Assembly (NCBI GenBank): GCA_948688495.1
Contig: CAPQSW010000001.1
Span: 163,358-206,337 of the forward strand
Direction: 5' to 3'
Length of the DNA stretch: 42,980 bases
Origin: an uncultured Lachnospiraceae bacterium
GTDB lineage: Bacteria; Bacillota; Clostridia; Lachnospirales; Lachnospiraceae
A program made the position numbers and the translations under genes. The notes below the pieces were generated by a model, which saw nothing but the letters and a program-made list of their open reading frames with translations, was not told the origin of the DNA and did not search any database. Every line of letters begins with the position of its first letter. The first letter of the stretch is position 1. Positions 24,917 through 33,724 of this stretch are shown here, in pieces.

Positions 24917-25138
24917 TCACATCACCTTTCCTTTCAGATATTTATCTATCATGCCGTCAACCGTTTTGAGTGTGTACATTTTTCCTTCCTCAAGGAGGGT
25001 GTTCACCAGGTCCCTTTGATTACTGTACTTTTCAGATATGGCAATCTGTTCCTTGCTAAACTCCTGTTCCAGTTTTTTGGCATTTGTTTCATGCTTCCTA
25101 TTTTCCGAATGCATTTTGTTCTTATTTTCTGCTTCCAT
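24917..25138 (-). CDS. Small phage protein between tail terminator and sheath genes
   Basis: 73 residues, Lys/Glu-rich and helical at the start, with a conserved-looking end (LVNTLLEEGKMYTLKTVDGM). In PBSX a short gene (ykzL) occupies this slot. The ATG at 25138 follows the previous stop by one base and has AAGG 8 bases upstream. Function unknown. Confidence 0.7.
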   Translation of the reverse strand: MEAENKNKMHSENRKHETNAKKLEQEFSKEQIAISEKYSNQRDLVNTLLEEGKMYTLKTVDGMIDKYLKGKVM

Positions 25139-25139
25139 A

Positions 25140-25577
25140 TCACTCACCTTCTTTCACGCTTATACTTTCCTCCATTTCATCCATTAAGTCCTGCGGAGGT
25201 TCTGCTACATAGGTAAAGCAGTCGTAGTTCACAAAAAAATTCAAAATTCCGCCGACTATCCGATATTTCATTTTGGTTCCCATCATCGGTCTGCCCCATC
25301 CTTCTGCCATTATGTATTCCAGGCACTGCTGCATCCGTTCGGCTACATCATTGCATTGCCGCTGACTTTCATCTGTTTCCGGGAAATACTGAATGCAGAA
25401 GGGGTTTTCCCGGAAGTGGCGTTTCCCGGTATATAGGCGGCTGCTTGGCTCCAGGCTGGAAATAAAAAAACAGGGTTCCATCAAATCCTGCCTTATCTCC
25501 TCCATGTGGATTTCATACCCGTCCCCAAATTCGCTGTTCAGGGAAACGCTGATTGCTTCAATTATTGAATTTATCAC
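25140..25577 (-). CDS. Phage tail terminator family protein (DUF6838-like)
   Basis: 145 residues: a short helix, a strand with DLMEPCFFISSLEPSS, and a C-terminal beta sheet (FFVNYDCFTYV). Position between the gp10-like and sheath genes and the sequence pattern fit the tail terminator that caps the tube. GTG start overlaps the upstream stop (GTGA). Confidence 0.8.
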   Translation of the reverse strand: MINSIIEAISVSLNSEFGDGYEIHMEEIRQDLMEPCFFISSLEPSSRLYTGKRHFRENPFCIQYFPETDESQRQCNDVAERMQQCLEYIMAEGWGRPMMGTKMKYRIVGGILNFFVNYDCFTYVAEPPQDLMDEMEESISVKEGE

Positions 25578-26038
25578 TTAAAGCATCCCCCTAAATATTT
25601 TTTAATCTTGTTTTCAAGCACCTTCGGGGCAATATTCTCAAGCTCCCTTTCGGAAATTGTCATCATAAAGCATCCACTTACCCACCCTTTGTGATTCGGT
25701 GTTCTGTGTCCGTATTCAACATAGCTGGCATATTCTACTGGATTTATTATTTCAATCACATATCTGTCCCCAAAATGATGGACTGTCAGGGATGCTGCAT
25801 AATTCTTGGCAGACATCCTCTTTTCTCCTGTCCATCCACGCCTCAGCGTCCCGCCTTTTTTTCCTGAGCCTTTTTGGTAATCCCCGACCGGTGTATTTTT
25901 TACCACCATCCGCAACAGCCGAGCTGCGAGCTCTGTCGCGCACGATTCCAGGAATACATCCATGTTCCTGTCCAGCCTCTCCAATTCTTTCTTGAACTCT
26001 TTCAGTCTGTCCGCATCAAATCTTCCCATCCTCCCCAT
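25574..26038 (-). CDS. HK97 gp10-like head-tail protein (XkdI-like)
   Basis: 154 residues, MGRMGRFDADRLKEF onward, with the gp10-like core VVKNTPVGDYQKGSG, GTLRRGWT and EYASYVEYGHRT. It is a minor tail-completion protein at the head-tail joint. The start follows the upstream TGA by one base with AGAGGTGG before it; the longer frame only reads through the upstream gene. Confidence 0.88.
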   Translation of the reverse strand: MGRMGRFDADRLKEFKKELERLDRNMDVFLESCATELAARLLRMVVKNTPVGDYQKGSGKKGGTLRRGWTGEKRMSAKNYAASLTVHHFGDRYVIEIINPVEYASYVEYGHRTPNHKGWVSGCFMMTISERELENIAPKVLENKIKKYLGGCFK

Positions 26039-26039
26039 G

Positions 26040-26423
26040 TCACGCCCACCTCTCAAACAGCTCAAGGATGATTTCCTGATGTGTCGGATATACTGCTGGT
26101 ATTCCGCTGTGGGTATAGTCTGTGGTGACGCCGTCCTGTGCCACTGTGATTTTCGACCCTGCCTTAATCTGCACTTCCGGGGAAACAAACAGTTTTGCCA
26201 CCTGTGAGACTGCTGCACCCGATTCTGATTGGACGGCCGCTTTCAGTATTTCAAAAGACAATCTGCAGGGCTGTTCCTCCAGTACAACCACCGGTTCCAT
26301 CCTTGTCAGCTTTGACTTTTCTTCCTTCACTTTCTTTATCTCCGTGACCGTTAGGACACCATCATATGTTTCTTCTATGGCTTTCCTTGCAGCTTCCTGT
26401 GCCGCCTTCATCCCATTTACCAT
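26040..26423 (-). CDS. Phage head-tail joining protein, XkdH-like
   Basis: 127 residues with a helical start and a beta-rich core (CRLSFEILKAAVQSE, QIKAGSKITVAQDGVTTDY). Sequence and position fit the YqbH/XkdH (DUF3599-like) minor capsid or connector group. AGGA lies 7 bases before the ATG. It overlaps the upstream connector gene. Confidence 0.75.
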   Translation of the reverse strand: MVNGMKAAQEAARKAIEETYDGVLTVTEIKKVKEEKSKLTRMEPVVVLEEQPCRLSFEILKAAVQSESGAAVSQVAKLFVSPEVQIKAGSKITVAQDGVTTDYTHSGIPAVYPTHQEIILELFERWA

Positions 26424-26812
26424 CGTATTTTCCTGAACGAATTAAATTCAGCCCTCCTGCTTGTCAGGAGATGGTTGATAAAGGATGTCAGTCTTTGTTC
26501 TGGTGTCATGTTTCCGTCCCCTATCGCAAATACAGTGTTTGTGTCTCCTGTCTGGATCTGTTTTACCGCATAATTTAGGTCAAGTCCCTCCAGATCGGCC
26601 GGTGCAAAGGTCTTTTTACTGAGTAAAAACTCCCCAACTGCCATATCCACAGCTACCTGTTCCAGCCCTTCCGGAATATCCTTCCTGTTTGTTTCATTCT
26701 TGATGGTGTTCCTTGTCTTCTCAACGCAAAAGACCAGGGCAGACTCATCATCCGCCTTCGTCTCGTAGCCAAAGGAAAGCAGCCTTTTTTTTACTATTTC
26801 CACGCCAAACAT
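26417..26812 (-). CDS. Phage head-tail connector protein (YqbG-like)
   Basis: 131 residues, mostly helical, with the connector pattern IPEGLEQVAVDMAVGEFL and a LTSFINHLLTSRRAEFNSFR end. It probably forms the ring below the portal. The ATG two codons inside the longest frame is preferred over TTG. Confidence 0.8.
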   Translation of the reverse strand: MFGVEIVKKRLLSFGYETKADDESALVFCVEKTRNTIKNETNRKDIPEGLEQVAVDMAVGEFLLSKKTFAPADLEGLDLNYAVKQIQTGDTNTVFAIGDGNMTPEQRLTSFINHLLTSRRAEFNSFRKIRW

Positions 26813-26829
26813 AGTCAACCGCCCTTTCT

Positions 26830-27960
26830 TTATCCCCTTGATATGATACGGGCAATCGGAACTGCTTTGTGTTCAATCGCTTTATTGTCTCCATTGTCCA
26901 CCAGTGACCAGTTTTTGCCGTCCTCAAGTTCTTCATCCGTTGGACTGTTTGTTTTCTGGTTCGCTTTCAGGTAGGAAATCCCCGCCACGCTTACGGCGTG
27001 TCTCTTTCGCGAGATCAACGTGTCTTCCCCGCCGTGAAGTTTTGCATCCCGGACCATTTCATACGGTACTTTGGCTCCTACATCCTCAAGCCCGATGGCC
27101 CCTTCCCCAAGAACATAAGTTGTATACCTTGTATATCCTTCCTTTGGCGCAGTATATCCTTCCTCTCCCGGTGTTCCGCTTTCGGCAACAGGAGCTACGA
27201 CTTCCACCGGCATGGAATCATCCACTACTACAAGCCTGCCATTCCATGTCCCCATTTCAAGGTCCCTTTCTATACCCTGTTCATCCGTGTATTTTAAATA
27301 TGCAATGAGTTTCAGATTTTCAAGGTTTGTAGAGACTGCACTGTGGCAGTATACAAGGCTGAACTTCTGCTTATTGTCTCCACACGCCTGCTGGATTGCC
27401 GAGTTTAACGTGGTCGCCCCCACATACATTTCCTCTGATGCGGCCGCGGCATCCGGCGCGCTGATGTCGTAGGTGTGTCTGGCGACAAATTCAGCGTTTG
27501 CCTCTTTAATCGCCCCCTTTCCTGTAGATGCCATAGCGAAAATGCCTTTTAAGATTGCAAGGAGAATATTCTGGTCTACCCCATTCCAATATCTGTTAAT
27601 CTGGCTCCTTACATTTGCCATGAAATCCGTGCCTCCAGTCACATCGAAGCTAAAGTCCGCCTCTGTCCATCCATTCATCCTTCCGTAGGTGAACACTCCC
27701 TGCTCGTAAGTATCTGTTGTCTGGGGATCTACATTAGAGACACCGTCATAATTCTGTGGCGTACCGGAAAGCGTTCCGAAATATGGAATCACGGCATAAA
27801 CTGTGCCAGTCTGTGAATTACTCTTAAATGTTTCACGCAGTCTCTGGTCGCCTACAATAGCGCGTGACTCTCTTAACTTATTCAATTTCACGTTTGGTAC
27901 TGCAGACATATACTTTCCAAACGCCTTGTCGTTAAAGCTTTTTGCATTAAATTTTGCCAT
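26830..27960 (-). CDS. Phage major capsid protein
   Basis: 376 residues, N-terminus AKFNAKSFNDKAFGKYMSAV. The region EQGVFTYGRMNGWTEADFSF and DFMANVRSQINRYWNGVDQN fits the XkdG-type coat protein of PBSX-like phages, with HK97 fold expected. It lies next to the scaffold and connectors. AAAGG precedes the ATG. No prohead protease is encoded, so the N-arm is probably not cleaved. Confidence 0.88.
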   Translation of the reverse strand: MAKFNAKSFNDKAFGKYMSAVPNVKLNKLRESRAIVGDQRLRETFKSNSQTGTVYAVIPYFGTLSGTPQNYDGVSNVDPQTTDTYEQGVFTYGRMNGWTEADFSFDVTGGTDFMANVRSQINRYWNGVDQNILLAILKGIFAMASTGKGAIKEANAEFVARHTYDISAPDAAAASEEMYVGATTLNSAIQQACGDNKQKFSLVYCHSAVSTNLENLKLIAYLKYTDEQGIERDLEMGTWNGRLVVVDDSMPVEVVAPVAESGTPGEEGYTAPKEGYTRYTTYVLGEGAIGLEDVGAKVPYEMVRDAKLHGGEDTLISRKRHAVSVAGISYLKANQKTNSPTDEELEDGKNWSLVDNGDNKAIEHKAVPIARIISRG

Positions 27961-27995
27961 TCTTTTTTACCTTTCCCTTTCCTATATTCATTTTG

Positions 27996-28601
27996 TTAAA
28001 TCTGCGCATCGGGGTTGGAGTCAAAATATGCAGCAAGTTCTTCGTAACTCATCTTTGATATATCGACTTCTGCCCCCGGTATCTGTTGCGCCGATGCGCC
28101 TGGCTGAAATCCTTTAAGCTTCATCTGCTGTGTTTCAAACAGGAACTTGGTGTCATCTGCAGAAGTCAGTTTGTCTATCTGTTCCTGCAGCCCTTTGACA
28201 TTTCCTTCCTTGTCAAGCTTTGCATCTGTCAAATCCAGCAACGCTTTCACTGCTTTTGTATTCCTTGCCCTCGCCCCTGTTAGTGCCTTTTCAACAGCAA
28301 AATCAATTTTTAGCTGATTCATTTCGGATTCATGGGCTTCCTTTGCGCTGGCATTTTCAGCCTGGAGGTCCGCAATCTGTTTTGCCAGTGCCTCATTGTC
28401 ACCTGCTGACGCTTTCAGTTCCTCAAGCTGTTTGTCACGGTCAGCCACCTGTGCTTTCAGCCCTTCAAGTTCTGTCTGCAGATTCTTTGCCTCCGCGGTG
28501 GATGCAGACCGTGCATTTTCAATGTCTTCTCCATTGATTTTCATAATACTGTCAGCCTGTTCCCTGGTTACCCCTAAATCCTCTAACTGTTTCCTTGTCA
28601 T
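27996..28601 (-). CDS. Phage scaffold protein (GP20 family)
   Basis: 201 residues with a long coiled coil (about 30-125) and the typical VEKALTGARARNTKAVKALLD segment of the Phage_GP20 scaffold family. It guides capsid shell assembly. It starts after a 270-base gap with two terminator-like hairpins, so it must be reached by a new promoter or by readthrough. Confidence 0.9.
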   Translation of the reverse strand: MTRKQLEDLGVTREQADSIMKINGEDIENARSASTAEAKNLQTELEGLKAQVADRDKQLEELKASAGDNEALAKQIADLQAENASAKEAHESEMNQLKIDFAVEKALTGARARNTKAVKALLDLTDAKLDKEGNVKGLQEQIDKLTSADDTKFLFETQQMKLKGFQPGASAQQIPGAEVDISKMSYEELAAYFDSNPDAQI

Positions 28602-28616
28602 TTCATTACCATCCTT

Positions 28617-28791
28617 TCAAATACGTTTTTCTACGTGTTCGCTCACACATGATTGTTTGGCTTGCTCGGTTATACGCTTGGCAGCCCGCAAATAAAAAAC
28701 ACCCTTCAAGGATGCTTTTTGCCGCCATTTTACCCATGGCTGGGAGATAATTTCAGGCCACCCTGCCTTTCTGTTAAGTCCTGGTTTTCAT
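28617..28791 (-). pseudogene. Possible broken small ORF upstream of the scaffold gene
   Basis: A perfect AAAGGAGGA site (28801-28809) precedes an ATG at 28791, but that frame stops after five codons (MKTRT). The frame one base over is open for 56 codons (KPGLNRKAGWPEII to EHVEKRI) and would be read if the AAAA after the ATG were AAA. It may be a small gene broken by one inserted base. It may instead be a structured leader in which coding is illusory, because a terminator hairpin lies inside it. Confidence 0.35.
28694..28720 (-). terminator. Bidirectional terminator-like hairpin before the scaffold gene
   Basis: Minus-strand RNA forms AAAAAGCATCCT / AGGGTGTTTTTT with a 3-base loop and a T-run; the plus strand also ends in T's. 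It lies about 95 bases before the scaffold start. Confidence 0.65.
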
Positions 28792-28826
28792 GTTGTTTTA
28801 TCCTCCTTTCCGTTCTCGCATGATGC

Positions 28827-28842
28827 CCTTATTATAAGGCAC
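28827..28842 (-). promoter_or_regulatory. TATAAT within a palindrome, after the MuF-unit terminator
   Basis: Just after the terminator's T-run, the minus strand has a CCTTAT-A-ATAAGG palindrome containing a perfect TATAAT. No -35 box is visible at 17 bases, so an activated promoter or an operator is possible. Confidence 0.3.
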
Positions 28843-28870
28843 AAAAAAATCACGGCCGCTTGACCATGAT
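28843..28870 (-). terminator. Strong terminator after the MuF unit
   Basis: A 9-base stem (28849-28857 with 28862-28870, two G-U pairs), a 4-base loop and seven T. It lies 6 bases after the 65-residue ORF and closes the MuF/small ORF pair as a unit. Confidence 0.82.
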
Positions 28871-28875
28871 TTCAG

Positions 28876-29073
28876 CTATATTTTTATTCCTTGTTTCGCA
28901 AATTCTATCTGCCTCTCCCGGTATTCCTCAAAGGCTTTTCTTGCAGCTTCTGGGGCATCTTCCGCAATCCCTTTGATTCCGCCATAATGGACACCGTCAA
29001 AACCCGGTTCGTCTTCATCAGGATAATATTCTAAATATTTCCAAAAATCTTTTACATTTTCGTATACTTCCAT
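28876..29073 (-). CDS. 65-residue acidic protein next to the MuF gene (candidate immunity protein)
   Basis: 65 residues, rich in Asp/Glu at the start (YYPDEDEPGFDGVHYGG) with a helical end (DAPEAARKAFEEYRERQ). It begins 5 bases after the MuF gene and is followed at once by a strong terminator. In phage MuF polymorphic toxins the immunity gene normally takes this place, and acidic small proteins often block metallopeptidase or nuclease domains. No family is recognised, and it could equally be an ordinary conserved phage protein. The ribosome site is AAGGAG at a long spacing. Confidence 0.6.
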   Translation of the reverse strand: MEVYENVKDFWKYLEYYPDEDEPGFDGVHYGGIKGIAEDAPEAARKAFEEYRERQIEFAKQGIKI

Positions 29074-29078
29074 TTATT

Positions 29079-30836
29079 TTATCCCAACTCCTTTTTTAGC
29101 AGCTTCCATATCTCTTTTGATAGTGGCGCAGCATCTTCACCGTTTAAGGCAACATCGCACACCGCTTCCGCCAGACATTCACTATCACTTGTCCTGGCAT
29201 ATTGTGAAATCGCTCCTTTTAATTGGCTATTTATCATACCTTTGCATTCAGGCAGTATCTTAGTATTTTTACAGGCATCGCTAACAATCGATTTTGCATA
29301 AGTGCAATCATTCCAGTTCAGCGTTCCTAATATCGATTCTCCGCTAACTTTATCAATCAATGCTTTTTCAAGAATGTGCCCCGATTCATGCGCTCCCGAG
29401 CCAAAACAATTATTTCCTTTTGGATGAAAACCGATTTGAACCATGCCCTCACCAACGCCATGATTATACAGTGCACTTTCCCTTGTCTTGTAGCATGATG
29501 GATTAAAATTAATGCTGCCATCATACCTTGCACACATCAGCCCATTCTTCGCTGTTCCTACCGCCTTGAAGGATGATTTTGCTTGTGGAAACTCTCTGAT
29601 AATATATTCAATACCATGAACTCCTTCTTTGACAGATTGGAAATCCAATAATCCAACCGAATTATCAACAACCACTCCATGGCAATCTTTCATATAGTTC
29701 TGCATTTCTGCAAACGTTTGCGTATCTTTGACCGATTGTATACGCGCTTCTTCTGCCTTTATTATATCACCAGGCATTGTTTCCTGCAATCCAGTTTTAT
29801 CACCCTCCACAAAAGTTTTCTGCCATTCTTTGTAAGTCATGTTTCCCGGGACATAATAGGTCTTTCCATCCGCCCCACGCGCGGCACGTTTCCCGACATT
29901 GTCAAATTCATCCCCAAACGCAGGGGCTGTAGTTGTCCTGCACCAGACATGGAACGGCGGCGCTGTGACCCCAACCTCCCATTGCGACATGGGGAATGCT
30001 TTGCCATCCATCCTTCGGCAGATTTCGGATGTATGCGAATCCAAGGTTGCCACAACTTCAAACTGCTCAATGTCCAATTCCTTAAAACAGTCCTTTTGGG
30101 CTACGGAGCTAAAAAACGCCTCCTCCGTCATAACCAGCCTGCCTGCGACATTCTTTGATGTCTTCATTTTTTTTGCAATGGCGTTGATGGCTTTCTGTGG
30201 GTTCTCCCCCAGAATTATGTTCTGTGTCAATTCGGTATGTATTTCATTCACCAGCTTTTTCCGGTTTCCCCATACCCGCTCGGAAAAATTCTTGCCATCC
30301 ACTGCCCAAGGTTTATGGATTACTTTGGATATTTTATTTCTGTCCAGCGTCGCAAAATCCCATCCAATACCTATACCCGTTTGTATTTCGTATGCTGTGT
30401 GATAATATCCTGCCTTATAGATGTCCCTCATTGCTGAATCAATGCTGTCAAGCTGATTTCCAAACATCACTTCAAGCTCCTGCTGCATTTGGAGTTTTAA
30501 TGCCTCCATCCTGTTAATGTGTGCCCGTGCCGAAGCATTCTCAAGCTGTGCCATCCATGCCCCATTAATTTCATTTGCCCTGCCATATTTTATGTATTGG
30601 TGCACATCCCATTTCAGCTCCTCCAGCTCTCCGGCATTCAAAAGCCTCCTGGCCTCCTTGATGCTTATGTTATTATTTTTTGCAAAACGCATGTACCAGG
30701 AGGAAATTTTTCCCTCTATCCTCCTCTGCGCCTCGAGATACTGTTTCTCGATTTCCACATAACACTGCCTTCCCTTTTGGTTTTGGACTTGTTCAAGCAG
30801 TTCAAACCGTTCCTTCCAGTACTGGCTATTTTTCAT
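29079..30836 (-). CDS. MuF-type minor head protein with C-terminal zincin-like domain
   Basis: 585 residues from MKNSQYWKERF. The first 320 or so are a Mu F/SPP1 gp7 head morphogenesis protein: helical start, HKPWAVDGKNFSERVW, RLVMTEEAFF, and the Cys/His motif ending in APPFHVWCRTTT. These proteins are packed inside the capsid and may be injected with DNA. Residues about 370-585 form an extra domain with HESGH at 483-487 (HExxH) and a downstream SECLAEAV (Glu553 or Glu557 as possible third ligand), as in zinc metallopeptidases. Typical MuF proteins lacking a fused domain end before this. A toxin or injected protease is inferred. The start overlaps the portal end by 11 bases. Confidence 0.85.
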   Translation of the reverse strand: MKNSQYWKERFELLEQVQNQKGRQCYVEIEKQYLEAQRRIEGKISSWYMRFAKNNNISIKEARRLLNAGELEELKWDVHQYIKYGRANEINGAWMAQLENASARAHINRMEALKLQMQQELEVMFGNQLDSIDSAMRDIYKAGYYHTAYEIQTGIGIGWDFATLDRNKISKVIHKPWAVDGKNFSERVWGNRKKLVNEIHTELTQNIILGENPQKAINAIAKKMKTSKNVAGRLVMTEEAFFSSVAQKDCFKELDIEQFEVVATLDSHTSEICRRMDGKAFPMSQWEVGVTAPPFHVWCRTTTAPAFGDEFDNVGKRAARGADGKTYYVPGNMTYKEWQKTFVEGDKTGLQETMPGDIIKAEEARIQSVKDTQTFAEMQNYMKDCHGVVVDNSVGLLDFQSVKEGVHGIEYIIREFPQAKSSFKAVGTAKNGLMCARYDGSINFNPSCYKTRESALYNHGVGEGMVQIGFHPKGNNCFGSGAHESGHILEKALIDKVSGESILGTLNWNDCTYAKSIVSDACKNTKILPECKGMINSQLKGAISQYARTSDSECLAEAVCDVALNGEDAAPLSKEIWKLLKKELG

Positions 30837-32346
30837 CCAAATCACCATCCATGCCTTTTCCTGCCTCATCTTTTTTCTCTAGGCCAAACGGATCATACTG
30901 TTTTTTTAATTCTTCCTCCTCCTTCCGTTTCTGCCTTTTAAGGCGTTCCATTTCCTCCTGTGGGTCGCTTACCCACGGATGTTTGGCGATGACAGTCTCG
31001 TCAGACAGCAGCCCGACTGAATTTTGGCAGTTATCAATACTTTCAGATTCATTCATTATAATATCTCGATTGAATATGATATTGACATTCTCGTTTCCAA
31101 AATCGCCATATCCCATATTGGCAAGATGGGAATTTACAAACCATAAAATTTCTTCAAACGCCGCCTGGTACTCTGTTTCCATGTCGTTGGCATCAATATC
31201 TATATCAGAATACATCGATTGAATATTCATCTGATTTGGATTTCCAGACAATCTATCATCTTTGGCATCGTAGCCCATGGCGTTTTCAATCAGCGCTTTC
31301 TTGAAGATTTCCACGATGCTTTTGTAATTTTCTGCATCCACCTTGATCTCAAGGGTTTCTACTCCGCCTTTGGCAGAATCATCATACCTTACCTTTACGG
31401 CCCCATATGTGGAAAGGTTTTTCCGGAACTCGCCCAAGTCCTCACCATCATAGTTCTTTAAGACAAGGATTGTGTTCCTCGCATCCTGCTGCATGTTGTT
31501 TTCAAATTCTGACAGCATGATATTGATGCCATCTTGGAGCGATTTAACCTTTTTCAGCAATGGTATCTCATCCTCATTGCATTTCAGCGGTATGAGTGGG
31601 ATTCTCTCCCAGTTAAACTCCTGCAGATTTCCCTCTCCATCCATTCCCACCGCATAGGGGCGGTCGCTTTTCCCTTCATTGTCCATGTCCTGGACTAACG
31701 TCTCCCCATCCAGGATGAACCTGTGTATTCCATCCAGATCATATAATTCAACTTTTTCAATGATTATTGGGGTAGTTCCTTCATATCCCGCCACCGGATA
31801 AATTCTCACTGCTGATTTTAGAATGTTGTGTTCGCTATCCGCCCAGAACGGAAGGATCTCATATGCCGGGAATATCCTGAAAGAAAGTTCTCCGCCCTCC
31901 GTGTAATAAGGATGTAACCATGCAATGCCTCCGTTATAGGCTGCCTTGCCACTGTTTTTGATTGTCCTCATAAATTTCTTGTTGAACACTTGCTTTAATA
32001 ACTCATTATACCTTATATTTTTGGTCTCTATAGAAAATGGGTTGCCAAACAGGTAATTTGCCTTCTGATTTACCATTTTCAAGTACTGATTGTCTATTAC
32101 ATGATTGTTCGGCAAATTCTCCACCACTTCCAGCTCGCCATTCTCCCCAATCATAGTCCTTTTTCGTTTCAGTATATCGTGCTCATTCCCATAATACAAA
32201 AAGCCTTTGATCTGCATGATTCTCTGCGGTGAGTTTTTCCACCTGGCAATTTCCTTTTCCAGCAGTTCCCGGTTATTTGGTTCCGACCGCCACGAAATGA
32301 AATTGCTGACCTTTGATATTAGCGTGTTGACCCAGCTTCTAAACAT
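30826..32346 (-). CDS. Phage portal protein (SPP1 gp6 type)
   Basis: 506 residues. The region NQKANYLFGNPFSIETKN, GGIAWLHPYY and MLSEFENNMQQDARNTIL are typical of the SPP1 gp6-like portal. The C-terminal part is a Lys/Glu-rich coiled coil. The portal forms the dodecamer through which DNA enters and leaves. AAAGGATG precedes the ATG. It lies 23 bases after TerL. Confidence 0.94.
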   Translation of the reverse strand: MFRSWVNTLISKVSNFISWRSEPNNRELLEKEIARWKNSPQRIMQIKGFLYYGNEHDILKRKRTMIGENGELEVVENLPNNHVIDNQYLKMVNQKANYLFGNPFSIETKNIRYNELLKQVFNKKFMRTIKNSGKAAYNGGIAWLHPYYTEGGELSFRIFPAYEILPFWADSEHNILKSAVRIYPVAGYEGTTPIIIEKVELYDLDGIHRFILDGETLVQDMDNEGKSDRPYAVGMDGEGNLQEFNWERIPLIPLKCNEDEIPLLKKVKSLQDGINIMLSEFENNMQQDARNTILVLKNYDGEDLGEFRKNLSTYGAVKVRYDDSAKGGVETLEIKVDAENYKSIVEIFKKALIENAMGYDAKDDRLSGNPNQMNIQSMYSDIDIDANDMETEYQAAFEEILWFVNSHLANMGYGDFGNENVNIIFNRDIIMNESESIDNCQNSVGLLSDETVIAKHPWVSDPQEEMERLKRQKRKEEEELKKQYDPFGLEKKDEAGKGMDGDLDEK

Positions 32347-32369
32347 CGCCTAATTCATCCTTTCGTTAT

Positions 32370-33710
32370 TTATTCAAAACTGAACGCACTGCCTTTTGCC
32401 ATATCCTCCACTGCATACCGCATTGCATCCATAAGATGGTTAAAATCATCAATGGGCTTATTCAGCTTTCTTCCTGTCTTGCTGTCGGTGTCCCAAGTAT
32501 AGTTACTGATTTCAATAATGAAGTTCTCGCACCTGGGATGTATAACAATGTGGTAATTCTGCAGGAAGTCGATGCCGTTGTTTATGCTATCCTTGCCCTT
32601 CCTGGCTTTTCGGATGCCTTTCAGGCCCAACTCACGCAATCTATCAATGCTTTTGGGTTCGGCGGAATCAGCAGTTATTTTTTCTTTCATGTAACCCATC
32701 CGCTGAACTTCATCCGCAATGGCTTCATTGCTCATGCCAGGTTTATACATTTCATCAAAGACCCATATAGTCTTGCTCGCCTGGTCGACGAATCCGCAGA
32801 ACAAGACACTTGGGTCATTCGTGTAACCAAAGTCCAATCCAAATACGGTTTTGACACCAGAAATCTTCTTGACCTCACCAATGTCAAAAAGTTTTTCCTC
32901 CCAGTTTTCATAAACAAGCCCATCAACGATGCCCCAATCGCCAAGGCCTGCTACCTGGTATCTCCTGGGATTTTGCTTTTTCATGGTTTCAAAAACTTTT
33001 AAGTCTGCAGTGTCCAACCATTCATTGCACATGTAGTTGGTTGTCATTGCAAGGGTTTCTCCATCTGGATTATCGAAAAAGCGCTTTTTTATCCAGTGAT
33101 GTTCGTTCCACGGATTAAGTGTCAGAGTTATCTGTTTGAACAGCCCTGAACCTTCCGGGACTGCACCCCTGATTGATTCATCAAGCATATTAAAGTCATC
33201 TTCGCTGCTGATTTCATATGCTTCTTCTATCCACATCCAGCACAAACAGCCGGTTTTAACAGTAATGGATGTAACTTTCAAGGGATCATCAAGGCCTCTG
33301 AAATAAATTTTTTGGCCTGTTGGCTTGTAAGTCATTTCAAGGGGCGATTCCTTAACATCCCAAAAGGCATCAATGCCAAGGCGGTGAATGGCCCACTTTA
33401 ACTCCGTAAAGCAGGAATCCTTTAATGTCCTAAACGTTTTCCTGATGACAAGGGTGTTTGCATCCGGGTATTTCATCATATTAGTGATGTACCATAACGC
33501 GGACGTCTTGGACTTCTTGGATGCCCTGGATCCTTTGCAGACCCGATACCTTCCCTTCCACCGCCAAAAAGTACCGTACCCTTTGCCGACTATTTCAGGC
33601 AGTTTCATACTTACCTTGCCGTTTGCATTTTCTGACTTATAATTTTCCGGGTACAGAATGAATTTCTGATACCCAAAAATATGTTGCGAAGAAATCTTTT
33701 GTCTTGTCAT
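32370..33710 (-). CDS. terL: Terminase large subunit (PBSX family)
   Basis: 446 residues. The N-terminal ATPase has a Walker A-like loop GSRASKKSKT (about 60-69) and Walker B CWMWIEEAYE. The C-terminal RNase H-like nuclease shows GLDFGYTNDPS, ITADSAEP and HLMDAMRYA, giving the metal-binding acidic residues. It cuts and pumps DNA into the prohead. It follows TerS by 14 bases. The family implies headful or PBSX-like packaging. Confidence 0.95.
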   Translation of the reverse strand: MTRQKISSQHIFGYQKFILYPENYKSENANGKVSMKLPEIVGKGYGTFWRWKGRYRVCKGSRASKKSKTSALWYITNMMKYPDANTLVIRKTFRTLKDSCFTELKWAIHRLGIDAFWDVKESPLEMTYKPTGQKIYFRGLDDPLKVTSITVKTGCLCWMWIEEAYEISSEDDFNMLDESIRGAVPEGSGLFKQITLTLNPWNEHHWIKKRFFDNPDGETLAMTTNYMCNEWLDTADLKVFETMKKQNPRRYQVAGLGDWGIVDGLVYENWEEKLFDIGEVKKISGVKTVFGLDFGYTNDPSVLFCGFVDQASKTIWVFDEMYKPGMSNEAIADEVQRMGYMKEKITADSAEPKSIDRLRELGLKGIRKARKGKDSINNGIDFLQNYHIVIHPRCENFIIEISNYTWDTDSKTGRKLNKPIDDFNHLMDAMRYAVEDMAKGSAFSFE

Positions 33711-33724
33711 AAGGCGCCACCCGC

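Noticed and set aside
26039..26218. 60-codon N-terminal extension of the gp10-like gene
   Set aside because: It overlaps the XkdH-like gene in another frame and is not protein-like; a good start lies right after that gene's stop.
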